The translations under genes were made by a program, and so were the position numbers. 64,000 nucleotides of DNA, taken from NCBI RefSeq assembly GCF_007751715.1, contig NZ_CP036292.1, positions 1,674,001-1,738,000 of the forward strand, in the 5' to 3' direction. The DNA is from Rosistilla oblonga (GTDB lineage: Bacteria > Planctomycetota > Planctomycetia > Pirellulales > Pirellulaceae). Of this stretch, positions 34,494 through 43,293 are shown one piece after another; the stretch's first letter is position 1, and each line of letters opens with the position of its first letter. Below the pieces are notes generated by a model. The model worked only from the letters and a program-made list of their open reading frames with translations, had not been told where the DNA came from and ran no database searches.

Positions 34494-35882
34494 ATGTCTG
34501 ATACATCTATGAACATATTGCTCGTCGACGATGAAGCTGCCTTCCGCGATGCATTTGTGCGCTGGATGCAGTTCAAGGGGCATCGCGTGATTGCGGTTGC
34601 CAGCGGCGGCGAAGCACTTGCCGAGGCCGATCGAAATGAGTTCGATGTCGCGGTCTTCGATCTGAACATGCCGGGGATGTCGGGTTTGGAGTTGCTGCAA
34701 CGCGTGCAGGCGAGCGGCAAGATGGAGGTGATCATCCTGACGGGAGAAGGGACGATCGAATCGGCGGTCTCGGCGATCCAGATGGGCGCGTTTGGTTATT
34801 TGACCAAGCCCTGTGCGATGGGAGAACTCGAGCAGCGCTGTCTCGAAGCAAGTAAGCAGCGGCGGGCGCGATCGGATCAGAAACCGACGCGGTCGCGGCG
34901 GGCCCGGTTGTCGTTGATCGGTGAATCCCCCGCGATGCGCGACGTCGTGCGGTTGATCCACCGGATCGCCCCGACCGATAAACCCGTCCTGATTCAAGGG
35001 GCCAGCGGAACAGGGAAAGAGGTTGTCGCCCGCGCCGTTCAACAGCACAGCAAGTTGTGCGATCAGCCGTTTGTTACGATCAATTGCGCCGCGCTCCCCG
35101 AACTGCTGGTCGAGAGCGAATTGTTTGGTCACCAAAAAGGTTCCTTCACCGGGGCGACAACCGAAAAACCGGGGCTGTTCGAAATCGCTGACGGCGGCAC
35201 GTTGTTCATCGACGAAATCGGTGAACTTCCGCTCGCTCTGCAACCAAAGCTGTTGCGAGTTCTCGAAGATGGTTCGATGCGGCGCATCGGTGGACACACC
35301 GAACGAACCGTTAGGGTGCGGATCATCGTGGCGACCAACCGCGATCTGGCGGCGGAGGTGCAAGCCGGTAACTTCCGCGAGGATCTCTACTACCGAATCA
35401 ATGTGCTCTCGGTCCATATGCCTCCTCTGTGCGAGCGCAGCGGAGACATCGACCGCTTGGTCGATCACTTTCTCACGCTCCCCTGGCAGGTCGAACCCGC
35501 AGCTCGCGAAGCGCTGAACCGTTTCGATTGGCCCGGGAACGTCCGCCAGTTGAGCAACGTTTTGCAACGCGCGACCGTGTTGGCCGACGACCACACGATT
35601 ACGCTGGACGATCTGCCAGTAGAGATCGCTCGTGGCGGCGTCGAAGTCCGGCGGGTCGATGCCGGAAACAGCAGAGCGGCCTTTGCCCGTTGCGACCAGG
35701 ACCAGGACCGCGACACGATCGCGTTGGATGAAATTTCCAAAGCTCACGTCCTGGAGGTGCTCGCTAATGAAAACGGCAACAAAGCCAGCGCCGCCCGCAA
35801 GCTAGGGATTCACCGTCGCAAGCTCTATCGCTTGTTGGAACGTTACCAATCCAATGAAAGCACGCCGCAGATGACATCGTAA
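34494..35882 (+). CDS. Sigma-54-dependent response regulator (NtrC family)
   Basis: A 462-residue two-component transcription activator. The receiver domain (7-120) has the acidic pair D12/D13, phospho-acceptor D56, and the conserved K105 in LTKP. The AAA+ domain (about 142-370) has Walker A GASGTGKE at 169-176, the sigma-54 contact loop GSFTGA at 216-221 (usual form GAFTGA; the A-to-S change is tolerated in some members), Walker B LFIDEIGE at 237-244, and the RINVL/RxGD region. A Fis-type HTH ends the protein ([23 protein letters not shown]). No histidine kinase is encoded nearby, so its partner is distant. It follows the Ser/Thr kinase by 86 bases on the same strand. Confidence 0.93.
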   Translation: MSDTSMNILLVDDEAAFRDAFVRWMQFKGHRVIAVASGGEALAEADRNEFDVAVFDLNMPGMSGLELLQRVQASGKMEVIILTGEGTIESAVSAIQMGAFGYLTKPCAMGELEQRCLEASKQRRARSDQKPTRSRRARLSLIGESPAMRDVVRLIHRIAPTDKPVLIQGASGTGKEVVARAVQQHSKLCDQPFVTINCAALPELLVESELFGHQKGSFTGATTEKPGLFEIADGGTLFIDEIGELPLALQPKLLRVLEDGSMRRIGGHTERTVRVRIIVATNRDLAAEVQAGNFREDLYYRINVLSVHMPPLCERSGDIDRLVDHFLTLPWQVEPAAREALNRFDWPGNVRQLSNVLQRATVLADDHTITLDDLPVEIARGGVEVRRVDAGNSRAAFARCDQDQDRDTIALDEISKAHVLEVLANENGNKASAARKLGIHRRKLYRLLERYQSNESTPQMTS

Positions 35883-35946
35883 GCCGGCGACATGAAGCCA
35901 AGCGGCAAGGCCGTTTTGAGCCAGCCTTAACGCGTTTGCACGACTA

Positions 35947-37500
35947 CTAGAACAGATTCGAATAGATGGTCCAGATTCCGGTCACGTACATCGCAAAGAC
36001 CGACAACCACAAGCAATGGTCCCACAGCAGGCCGGGTTCGAGTCCGGGGATGCTACGGCGATAGCGGAAGTACAACGCGGCTCCGCCAAGCATCGGCAGC
36101 ATCAAGCCTTGCATCAGCCCGCTCAACAGAACCAGATGAACCGGGTTCGGATACAGCAGATACAAAACAAGACACAGCATCGGAAACAATCCGCTGAGGA
36201 TTCGGACCCAACGCCGCTGAGTCGCTTCGTCGCTGCGGATGAAACCCATCACACGGATCGCATCGGAAAAGGTCCTCGCGTGGCTGGCATTGGCGACGAA
36301 ATAGGTCGAATAGAGCACAGCAAATGCGCCAAACAAAAACAGCATCGACGCCCAGTTCCCAAACACGGGATGGAACATCGTCGCCAGCGTGCGGACCATG
36401 TGATCCTTGCTGGGGTTGAGATCGGCACGATGTAGCGTGGCCGCTCCCAGCAGGTAAAAAACCATCGTCGAGAACGTGTAGACGATCATCGAACCCCAGG
36501 CATCCAGTCGCATCACCTTCATCCACCCCTTGGCTCGCGCGTGCCATTGCGGCGTCTCATCGCGTGGACCGGTGAATCGACCGTAACCCTTTTCTAGACA
36601 CCAGTAGGGATAGACGATCAGTTCCGCGGCACCGACGCCGATGATCCCAAACGTCGCCAACGCGGTGACCAGCGGTGAAACGCCCCCCGATTTTTCGGGC
36701 AAGCTGAAACGGAGGCCGGATAAGAATTCGGTCGATTTGACGCTCCAATCGGGCTGCGCTTGCAGCTTGAACAGATTGTAGATCGTCAGCAGCGTGAATC
36801 CGGTGACCAGCGTGATCGACAGCGACTGGATCATTCGGTAGCGGCCGACCACCAGCAAACCGCAAGTGATTACCGCCACGATCGCCGCCCAGATCTTAGC
36901 GTCCGGCGGCGGGTTCAACTTCGCTACATCAGCTGTTTGCGTGGCACCATATTGTTCAGCGTATTCCGCGCTCAGCGCTTCCGCCTGAGCTGCTTCGTGC
37001 GCGGTCTCGTCACCTTCTTGAGCGTTTTCGATCGAACGGACCCGCATCAATCTCTGGCTGATCCGCGCATCCTCCGCCTCGTTGTACAGAGCCCCTTGAG
37101 CGGTCAGCGGAATGCTGATCGCCAGCGATTGGCCGACGCCACCGACGATCCCGCCCAGTTGCCCGATCGATGCGAACCACATCGCGAACCAAAACCAAAC
37201 CAACCAATTCCCGCGGCCTGCGATCCGCGGACCGGGGACTTCCGACAAGGCATCGAGCGTCGTCTTGCCACTGGAGAGCGCGTAGCGGCCAAACTCGACC
37301 TGGGCAAAGACCTTGACCACACATCCCAGCAGGATCAGCCACAGCAGCAGGAAGCCCGCTTCGGCTCCCGTCTTGGTCGTCGCGATCAATTCGCCCGAAC
37401 CGACGATCGATCCGGCCACGATCATCCCAGGCCCGGCAAACCGTAACATCCCAAGGCGATGGGTTGGCGGATCGAGCGTCTCAGGCAATTTATCGGTCAC
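35947..37500 (-). CDS. Nramp-like membrane transporter, atypical metal-site motif
   Basis: A 517-residue polytopic protein, about 11-12 hydrophobic helices, matching the Nramp fold family (MIVAGSIVGSGELIATTKTGAEAGF; EFGRYALSSGKTTLDALS; FGIIGVGAAELIVYPY). Nramp metal transporters carry DPGN in helix 1; here that position reads AGPGMIV, so the Asp and Asn ligands are missing. A ~55-residue soluble insertion rich in Glu/Ala/Gln (around AEDARISQRLMR to PPPDAK) separates two helices. It may move another ion or small molecule. The start is GTG 37500 with AGAGGTG 6 bases upstream. Confidence 0.75.
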   Translation of the reverse strand: MTDKLPETLDPPTHRLGMLRFAGPGMIVAGSIVGSGELIATTKTGAEAGFLLLWLILLGCVVKVFAQVEFGRYALSSGKTTLDALSEVPGPRIAGRGNWLVWFWFAMWFASIGQLGGIVGGVGQSLAISIPLTAQGALYNEAEDARISQRLMRVRSIENAQEGDETAHEAAQAEALSAEYAEQYGATQTADVAKLNPPPDAKIWAAIVAVITCGLLVVGRYRMIQSLSITLVTGFTLLTIYNLFKLQAQPDWSVKSTEFLSGLRFSLPEKSGGVSPLVTALATFGIIGVGAAELIVYPYWCLEKGYGRFTGPRDETPQWHARAKGWMKVMRLDAWGSMIVYTFSTMVFYLLGAATLHRADLNPSKDHMVRTLATMFHPVFGNWASMLFLFGAFAVLYSTYFVANASHARTFSDAIRVMGFIRSDEATQRRWVRILSGLFPMLCLVLYLLYPNPVHLVLLSGLMQGLMLPMLGGAALYFRYRRSIPGLEPGLLWDHCLWLSVFAMYVTGIWTIYSNLF

Positions 37501-37668
37501 TAGCGGCACCTCTGGGGGAAACGGAACCGCATAGGTTAATGTTTCCCCAAGGCCGATGGAACACCGCAGCGAACCACTATTTTTCAGTGGTCGCTCGGCT
37601 CCGCCCGGGCGATCCGCAGGCAAGACCAGCGGCTAGAAAATCACCGCGAAGTTCGGATCAACCTGGCA

Positions 37669-38454
37669 CTACGGCCAATTCGGCTCGCGTTTTTCTTTAA
37701 ACGCAGCCAAGCCCTCGGCTGCCGCTTCGGTCGTGCAAGCTGTCGCTCCCATCGCCGCACCGACCGACATTTGAGTTAGCAGCGTTTCGCCGATCGTTTC
37801 ATTCAGCAACCGCTTGCTCAATTGAATCGCTTCGGCTGGCGCCGCGGCGCATTCGGCAACCAATTCATTGGCGCGGACCCAGATTTTGTCGGCGTCGACG
37901 ATCTCATCGATCAAGTTCAAACGCAACGCTTCTTGGGCGTCGATCGATTGCCCGGTCAGCATCATGCGAGCTGCAGTCTTGCCGCCGCTGCGGAAGCAGA
38001 GTAGCGGTGAGACGACGCCGCTGATCAGCCCGCGACGAACCGCGGGGACTCCAAAAGTTGCCGACGGGGCGGCGACGATCAGATCGGCAGCCAGAGCGAG
38101 TCCGAGCCCGGCGCCTAACGCGGTGCCGTCGATTGCGGCGATGATCGGTTTGGGAAACCGCAACATCGTCTCCAATAAGTCGCGCAATTGAGTCCAGTCG
38201 TCGTGCCATGCACCAAGCGCTGAATTGGGATCGCCGCTAGCGGTCTGATGCATCTCTTTGAGGTCGAGACCGGCGCAAAAGTCGGTGCCGCTGGCTGTCA
38301 GGATCACGCCGCGGACCTTCTTCTCTTGATGCAGATCGAAGAAAGCTTGGGAGATTTGTTCGACCGCCGAACGATCCAAGGCGTTGCGTTGGTCGGGCCG
38401 CGTCAGCTGGATCGTGCCACTGGGCGAATTGACGAGAACATTAACTGCGGTCAC
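37669..38454 (-). CDS. Enoyl-CoA hydratase/isomerase family protein
   Basis: A crotonase-fold enzyme of 261 residues from GTG 38454 (a TTG at 38475 is possible). The two oxyanion-hole segments are visible: DFCAGLDLKEM and IDGTALGAGLGLALAADLIVA. The C-terminal half includes FGVPAVRRGLISGVV and the QSIDAQEALRLNLIDEIVD pattern. Members hydrate, isomerise or cleave acyl-CoA thioesters; the exact reaction cannot be set without the catalytic acids being aligned. It has no fatty-acid genes beside it and lies 33 bases upstream of no obvious partner, following the DUF1573 gene on the same strand. Confidence 0.87.
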   Translation of the reverse strand: MTAVNVLVNSPSGTIQLTRPDQRNALDRSAVEQISQAFFDLHQEKKVRGVILTASGTDFCAGLDLKEMHQTASGDPNSALGAWHDDWTQLRDLLETMLRFPKPIIAAIDGTALGAGLGLALAADLIVAAPSATFGVPAVRRGLISGVVSPLLCFRSGGKTAARMMLTGQSIDAQEALRLNLIDEIVDADKIWVRANELVAECAAAPAEAIQLSKRLLNETIGETLLTQMSVGAAMGATACTTEAAAEGLAAFKEKREPNWP

Positions 38455-38487
38455 GGATTCAGCCTCTGCTGGCAAGGATGGGATCGT

Positions 38488-39483
38488 TTACAGCACTTCG
38501 CCCGAAACCGGGCACGTGGCGTTGCTGCCGCCATTGAGATCGGTTTGAATCTCGATCGAATCGAAGATTTTGCCAGCAGCTTGTCCCGAAGCGAACTGCA
38601 CGTTGACGAAATGCAGCTTCTTTTTTCCCTCGGGCTTGGTGAACTGGAATCGCAGATCCTTGCACTTGATATCTTTGACTTCAAACGCCTCGGGACCGCG
38701 AAGCACCAACCGCTTGCTGATCATTCCTCCCTTGGGGACCGAGCCGAGATTCAGCGACGCCGGGGTCAGAATTAAATCGGGTTCGACCCGACCGATCACG
38801 TCCAACGCGATCGTGGGTGTCTTCTGTTCGTTGGTGATCAATGTCATCCGCTCGCGAAACTCGCCGACCGGAGAATCCTTCTTCAAACCGACCTTCATCA
38901 GGTAGGAGATCCCACGCGCCGAGGTATCGCGGCGTTCTAGCGACACTTGCAACTGGCTGAACTGGCTGCGGACATCTTCGATCCGCCAGGCGGAGCTGCC
39001 GGTGTAGGAGATCTTCAGCGTCACCGGCTTGGCATCGCCGTCGCGGAACGAACCGAAATTGACTTCGGCGGGTTCGACGACGACGTCGGTGCGGATGAAT
39101 CCGGAGACATTCAACTGGACTTCGGCATGCTGTGGTTCGGCGAAGACGACCGTCACTACCGCCGATTTTTGTCCGGTGAAAGATGTTGTGTTAAACTTCG
39201 CCACCACCGTCCCCGTTTCCCCGGGAGCGATCCGCCCTTTGGCGATAGACGGCTGAGTGCACCCGCAACTGGTCTGCAGTTTGGTGATCAGGATGTCTTT
39301 GTCGAGCGTGTTCTTAAAGTCGAAGTGGAATTCGGCGTTTGATCCCCGACTAACCGCTCCAAAGTCGTGTTGAGTTTCGGCAAACAGACCCTTCGCCCAC
39401 GATTGTTGTGCGTTTGCCCGACCACACAAAAGAACTAGAAAACCAACTGCCAGTACAGATGAAATAGATGCTTTTCGATACAT
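38488..39483 (-). CDS. Secreted DUF1573 protein
   Basis: A 331-residue exported protein (signal peptide ending near GRANA-QQ). Residues 30-140 contain the DUF1573 core: HDFGAVSRGSNAEFHFDFKNTLDKDILITKLQTSCGCTQP, with the characteristic S-CGC-T-P motif. Two further Ig-like strand modules follow (VEPAEVNFGSFRDGDAKPVTLKI; LTPASLNLGSVPKGG). The family is abundant in Planctomycetes and Bacteroidetes; the role is unknown, perhaps periplasmic or surface assembly. It is preceded on the same strand by pdxH, 123 bases away. Confidence 0.85.
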   Translation of the reverse strand: MYRKASISSVLAVGFLVLLCGRANAQQSWAKGLFAETQHDFGAVSRGSNAEFHFDFKNTLDKDILITKLQTSCGCTQPSIAKGRIAPGETGTVVAKFNTTSFTGQKSAVVTVVFAEPQHAEVQLNVSGFIRTDVVVEPAEVNFGSFRDGDAKPVTLKISYTGSSAWRIEDVRSQFSQLQVSLERRDTSARGISYLMKVGLKKDSPVGEFRERMTLITNEQKTPTIALDVIGRVEPDLILTPASLNLGSVPKGGMISKRLVLRGPEAFEVKDIKCKDLRFQFTKPEGKKKLHFVNVQFASGQAAGKIFDSIEIQTDLNGGSNATCPVSGEVL

Positions 39484-39606
39484 TGGCGGAAATGGTGGGT
39501 TTGGGTTAACGAAGCGGTCCGGGCCTAGTCAATCGATCCATCTTACACCGCTCTGTCGAGCAATTACCACACCGATTTTGGCGGCAACTCGAGAGCGGGC
39601 ACTCAC

Positions 39607-40245
39607 TTAGGGGGACAGTCGGCTCCGATTCCAGCCCCCTCTTCCGTCGCTTCGGAACTCGATCCGATCGTGCAATCGTCCCGGGCCCCCCTGCCAGAAT
39701 TCGAGTCGCGTGGGGGCGATGCGGAAGCCTCCCCAAAAGCTCGGCAACGGTATTTCTCCTTTGCCGAAGCGAGTTTTCATTTCCTCCAACTTCGCCTCTA
39801 ACAACTGCCGATGCGAGACGACTTCGCTCTGCCGCGAGACCCACGCCCCCAGTTGGCTTTCCCGTGGCCGCTTCAGAAAATATTTCAATGATTCCGCCGA
39901 CGAGACCTTCGTCGCGACGCCATCTACCTCGACCTGCCGGTGCAGTGGCAGCCATTGGAACAGTAGCGAGACGTGTGAATTGGCGGCGATCTGTTGCGCC
40001 TTGCGGCTGCCGTAGTTCGTGAAGAAGACGAATCCCGATTCGTCGAAGTACTTCAACAGCACGGTCCGTTGGCTCGGTCGCCCGTCGGCATCGACTGTCG
40101 CCAGAACCATCGCGTTGGGTTCCAACAGTTCAGCCGTCGACGCCTGGTCGAACCAAGCGGTGAACTGTTGGAAGGGATTCGGATCGACCGAATCGACATC
40201 CAATGGTTGCCCGGCATACTCTTGTCGAAGCTCTGAAAGATCCAC
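39607..40245 (-). CDS. pdxH: Pyridoxamine/pyridoxine 5'-phosphate oxidase
   Basis: FMN enzyme that makes pyridoxal phosphate in vitamin B6 synthesis and salvage; 212 residues, standard length. Landmarks are NPFQQFTAWFDQA, ATVDADGRPSQRTVLLKYFDESGFVFFTNYGSRKA (FMN-binding block), VSRQSEVVSHRQLLEA, and PSFWGGFRIAPTRLEFWQGG...LHDRIEF with the PLP-contacting Arg/His residues. The C-terminus WNRSRLSP is the canonical end. The start is GTG 40245, with AGGA 7 bases upstream; the frame extends to an ATG at 40284, which would add 13 unusual residues. Confidence 0.95.
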   Translation of the reverse strand: MDLSELRQEYAGQPLDVDSVDPNPFQQFTAWFDQASTAELLEPNAMVLATVDADGRPSQRTVLLKYFDESGFVFFTNYGSRKAQQIAANSHVSLLFQWLPLHRQVEVDGVATKVSSAESLKYFLKRPRESQLGAWVSRQSEVVSHRQLLEAKLEEMKTRFGKGEIPLPSFWGGFRIAPTRLEFWQGGPGRLHDRIEFRSDGRGGWNRSRLSP

Positions 40246-40293
40246 GCGTAGTTCCTGGAATAAAAGGGCGTTAAATGAATGCAAAAGGTCAGC

Positions 40294-41562
40294 CTAGCGT
40301 CCCGCCGGACAGCCAGCAACTAGCGTCATCGGCGGCCGACCGTACCACGCCAGCATCGCCAACAAGACGACGGGCGTTGGCGGAAAGCCGAGGGTTTGGA
40401 CGATCGAATCGTTGACCGCGGTCGCGACAAAACAGGCGACGATCCACGGCATCGCTTCGCCCAACCGGCCCTGGCATGCGATCGCGATCGGCAGCAAGCC
40501 GAGCAATGTCAGGTCGTAGGCAAAGTAGTGAGGGCTCAACAGGATCGTCCCCAACACCGTCGCGATCCAGAACCGATCGTCCACCGCGGGAACGCTCTGC
40601 GGCGAATCGGTTTGCGGTTCTCCGATTCGCGCGGCGCGTCCCATCAGCACGATCACGATCGCCGCGCCGGCGGCAAACAAGCCCCAGTAGACGGCTCGGT
40701 GGGGACCGGTCGCCGTCAACAACAACGCTCCCAAATTCTGAGCCAGATCGGCGGAGTAGCCTGCGGTTTGATGATACGTTCCCATGCCGGCGACAACGCC
40801 GACGTAGTCGATCCAACTGCTGACCGGAACAAACAACAACGACGACGCTGCGATCGTTGCAGCCGATCCGGCGGCTGCAAAAACAAAGGACCATCGCCGC
40901 CGCGCGATCATCATTCCGATCATCACCGGAACCAAGATCGGCTTCATCAACATCAAACCAAACAACGTCCCAGCCCAGCCCTCGCGGCCGCTGCGACACA
41001 ATGCGAACACTCCGACCCAAACGCCCAGCCACAGCAGACTCTTCTGCCCCATCACCAGGCTCTGCATCGCTGGTGGAAAGACGACAAGACCGATCAGGAT
41101 CGCAACCACCAGCCCTGCCTGCAGTTGCAAACCTCGCGACATCAGCCATGCCAGCACCGGCAAACTTGTTGCCAACAGTGCCAGCCAGACGTAACACGCG
41201 CTCGGGTATTCGATCCGCGACAACGGACTGATCGCCGCGTACCAAGCGGGCGGATAGACCATCGGATAATACTCCGACTCGGGCCACTCGAATCCCACCA
41301 ACGCGGCGTCGTGCTGCATTTGATCGGTCGTTGCCGGATCGTAGAGAAGTTCGGCATCGCCGCGAGCGACCAGCCGTCCACCGATCCATTCCTGCAGAAA
41401 ATCTCCTCCCAACGCACTCTTCCGCGGCTCTGTTTCGCGGCGGAAGTTGTTGGCTGTCGTCGCGATCAAACAAACGACCACGATCGCCAACAACGTCGCA
41501 GCACCAACCGCTCGCCCGGTCGACGGGGCTCGATTGGCGGCGGGTTGCGTCGGGGCGGTCAT
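40294..41562 (-). CDS. GT87-like polytopic mannosyltransferase-type membrane protein (DUF2029)
   Basis: A 422-residue integral membrane protein with about 10 hydrophobic helices. The N-terminal loop GGDFLQEWIGGRLVARGDAELLYDP is the conserved acidic segment of DUF2029/GT-C glycosyltransferases, in which the Asp pair is catalytic. It is followed by YYPMVYPPAWY, another family block. Such enzymes transfer mannose or arabinose from a polyprenyl-phosphate donor to a periplasmic acceptor. The start is chosen at ATG 41562; the frame is open to 41673. It is divergent from the acyltransferase gene. Confidence 0.8.
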   Translation of the reverse strand: MTAPTQPAANRAPSTGRAVGAATLLAIVVVCLIATTANNFRRETEPRKSALGGDFLQEWIGGRLVARGDAELLYDPATTDQMQHDAALVGFEWPESEYYPMVYPPAWYAAISPLSRIEYPSACYVWLALLATSLPVLAWLMSRGLQLQAGLVVAILIGLVVFPPAMQSLVMGQKSLLWLGVWVGVFALCRSGREGWAGTLFGLMLMKPILVPVMIGMMIARRRWSFVFAAAGSAATIAASSLLFVPVSSWIDYVGVVAGMGTYHQTAGYSADLAQNLGALLLTATGPHRAVYWGLFAAGAAIVIVLMGRAARIGEPQTDSPQSVPAVDDRFWIATVLGTILLSPHYFAYDLTLLGLLPIAIACQGRLGEAMPWIVACFVATAVNDSIVQTLGFPPTPVVLLAMLAWYGRPPMTLVAGCPAGR

Positions 41563-41886
41563 GGGTTGGATCGCGGGATGGAGTGGTGCTGCAGCAAGCG
41601 GCTGGCAGCGGTTCGCCGGCTCTCGCCTCACCGTCCACGGGGAATCGACGCGATGTCGCGCCGCGTGGGGCAAGGTGTTCCGGGATCGTTGACGTTATCG
41701 GAATTACGCGTTCGTTCACCGCATCGAATGCTCGAATCGGTTGGCACGGTTTTGCGGTGTCGTGTCGCAATCGTCATAATCCGAATCCTCGACCATCGAT
41801 CCGTTTTACAAACGCGATGGGCCAAGCTAAAAAAGCTGCACCGCCCTCCAGTTCCAGTCCTCCCACTGCAACGAAAGTTCCCCCTC
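41563..41886. other. Divergent promoter region
   Basis: About 320 bases between the divergent GT87-like and acyltransferase genes. Open frames run through it on both strands only as upstream extensions of those genes; no separate feature is seen. Confidence 0.5.
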
Positions 41887-43200
41887 ATGTCATCGACCGT
41901 GAAAAACGCGTCGTCGGAAAGCTTGATGAGTCGCCTGCCGGGTTCCCAGCCGCCGAAGACGTCAGCCGCCCCAGTGGCTGCCGCCTCTTCCAGACGCCTC
42001 GTTTCGCTGGACGCCTATCGCGGCTTCATCATGTTGCTGTTGGCCGCCAACGGTTTTGGGATCGCTCGTTTGGCATCGTTGCCCGAATCGGCACCGATCT
42101 GGAACGTCCTGGACCGCAGCATCTGGACCAACATCGGTTGGTACTTTCATCATCCCGAATGGATCAGCCAGTTCCATCGGTATGGTGTCTCCCCGTGGGA
42201 TCTGATCCAACCCGCCTTCATGTTTATGGTCGGCGTCGCGATGCCCTTCTCCTTCGCTCGCCGCGAGAGTTCGGGGCAGTCCGATTTTTCCCGCCACATG
42301 CACGCCTTGATCCGCGCGGTCGTGCTGATCTTGTTGGGCGTCTTTTTGCAGTCAGCCAGCCGCGATGCGACGAATTGGACCTTCGTCAACGTGCTGTCGC
42401 AGATCGGCCTGGGCTACTTCTTTGTCTATCTGATGCTGCCGCTACGATGGGGCTGGCAAGTCGTTGCGATCGGATTGATCCTGATCGGCTACGGGCTGTT
42501 CTTCAAAGTCTACGACCTTCCGGCGAACTACGATTTCAAAGCCGTCGCAGCGACGCCCGAGACCGTCTTTCAAGGAGCCTGGAAGCCGTGGTCTAAGAAT
42601 GCCAACATCGCACATCAAGTCGATCTACGGTTGCTGAACGCGTTGCCCCGCGACGAAGAGTTCCTTCGCAACCAAGGAGGCTACGTGACCCTGAACTTCA
42701 TCCCATCGATGGCTACGATGCTGTTGGGCGTGTTGTGCGGCCGGCTGTTGATCGGGCCAACCTTGCCGTGGCGCAAGTTTGGCATGTTGTTGTTGATGGC
42801 TGCGGTCACCTATGGGCTGGGGATCGCGACGGGCGAAACGATCTGCCCGATCGTCAAACGGATCTGGACGCCGTCCTGGACGCTCTTCAGCGGCGGCTAT
42901 GTGATCGCGATGCTCGCCCTGTTTTACCTGCTGTTCGATCTGTTGCCGCTGCGGAAGCTTGCCTTCCCGCTGGTTGTGATCGGCGTCAATTCGCTGCTGA
43001 TGTATATGATGGGCCAGTTGATTCGCGGCTGGACCGCCGGGCGAGTCGAAGCCCACTTCGGCGGTCTGATCGAACGTGTCCTGCCGGGCGCATTCGACAA
43101 GCAGATGTGGGGCGCGTTGGTCGCTCCCATCAGCGCGATGATCGTCTTCTGGCTGATCGCCTACTGGCTGTATCGTCAGCGGATCTTCTTGCGAGTCTAA
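41887..43200 (+). CDS. HGSNAT-like membrane acyltransferase (DUF5009)
   Basis: A 437-residue polytopic protein related to heparan-alpha-glucosaminide N-acetyltransferases. RRLVSLDAYRGFIMLLLAANGFG is the family's first helix with the LDxxRG motif. WDLIQPAFMFMVGVAMPFSFARR and the histidine-containing HMHALIRAVVLILLGVFLQ segment follow. The C-terminal half holds repeated helices and LIAYWLYRQRIFLRV. It probably acetylates a glycan across the membrane. A very long upstream frame is the shadow of the GT87-like gene; ATG 41887 is the first plausible start. Confidence 0.85.
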   Translation: MSSTVKNASSESLMSRLPGSQPPKTSAAPVAAASSRRLVSLDAYRGFIMLLLAANGFGIARLASLPESAPIWNVLDRSIWTNIGWYFHHPEWISQFHRYGVSPWDLIQPAFMFMVGVAMPFSFARRESSGQSDFSRHMHALIRAVVLILLGVFLQSASRDATNWTFVNVLSQIGLGYFFVYLMLPLRWGWQVVAIGLILIGYGLFFKVYDLPANYDFKAVAATPETVFQGAWKPWSKNANIAHQVDLRLLNALPRDEEFLRNQGGYVTLNFIPSMATMLLGVLCGRLLIGPTLPWRKFGMLLLMAAVTYGLGIATGETICPIVKRIWTPSWTLFSGGYVIAMLALFYLLFDLLPLRKLAFPLVVIGVNSLLMYMMGQLIRGWTAGRVEAHFGGLIERVLPGAFDKQMWGALVAPISAMIVFWLIAYWLYRQRIFLRV

Positions 43201-43293
43201 GCGAATCGACAACGTGTGAATCGCATGGCTTCGACTTGTTCGGTGGACGATCGCCGTCGCGGCGGCGTGTGATTCCAGCGATGCGACGGCGCT

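Noticed and set aside
40396-41886. Very long plus-strand frame running opposite the GT87-like gene into the acyltransferase
   Set aside because: It is Arg/His/Gln-rich and unlike a protein, and it is antisense to a clear membrane protein. The acyltransferase family begins only at 41887.
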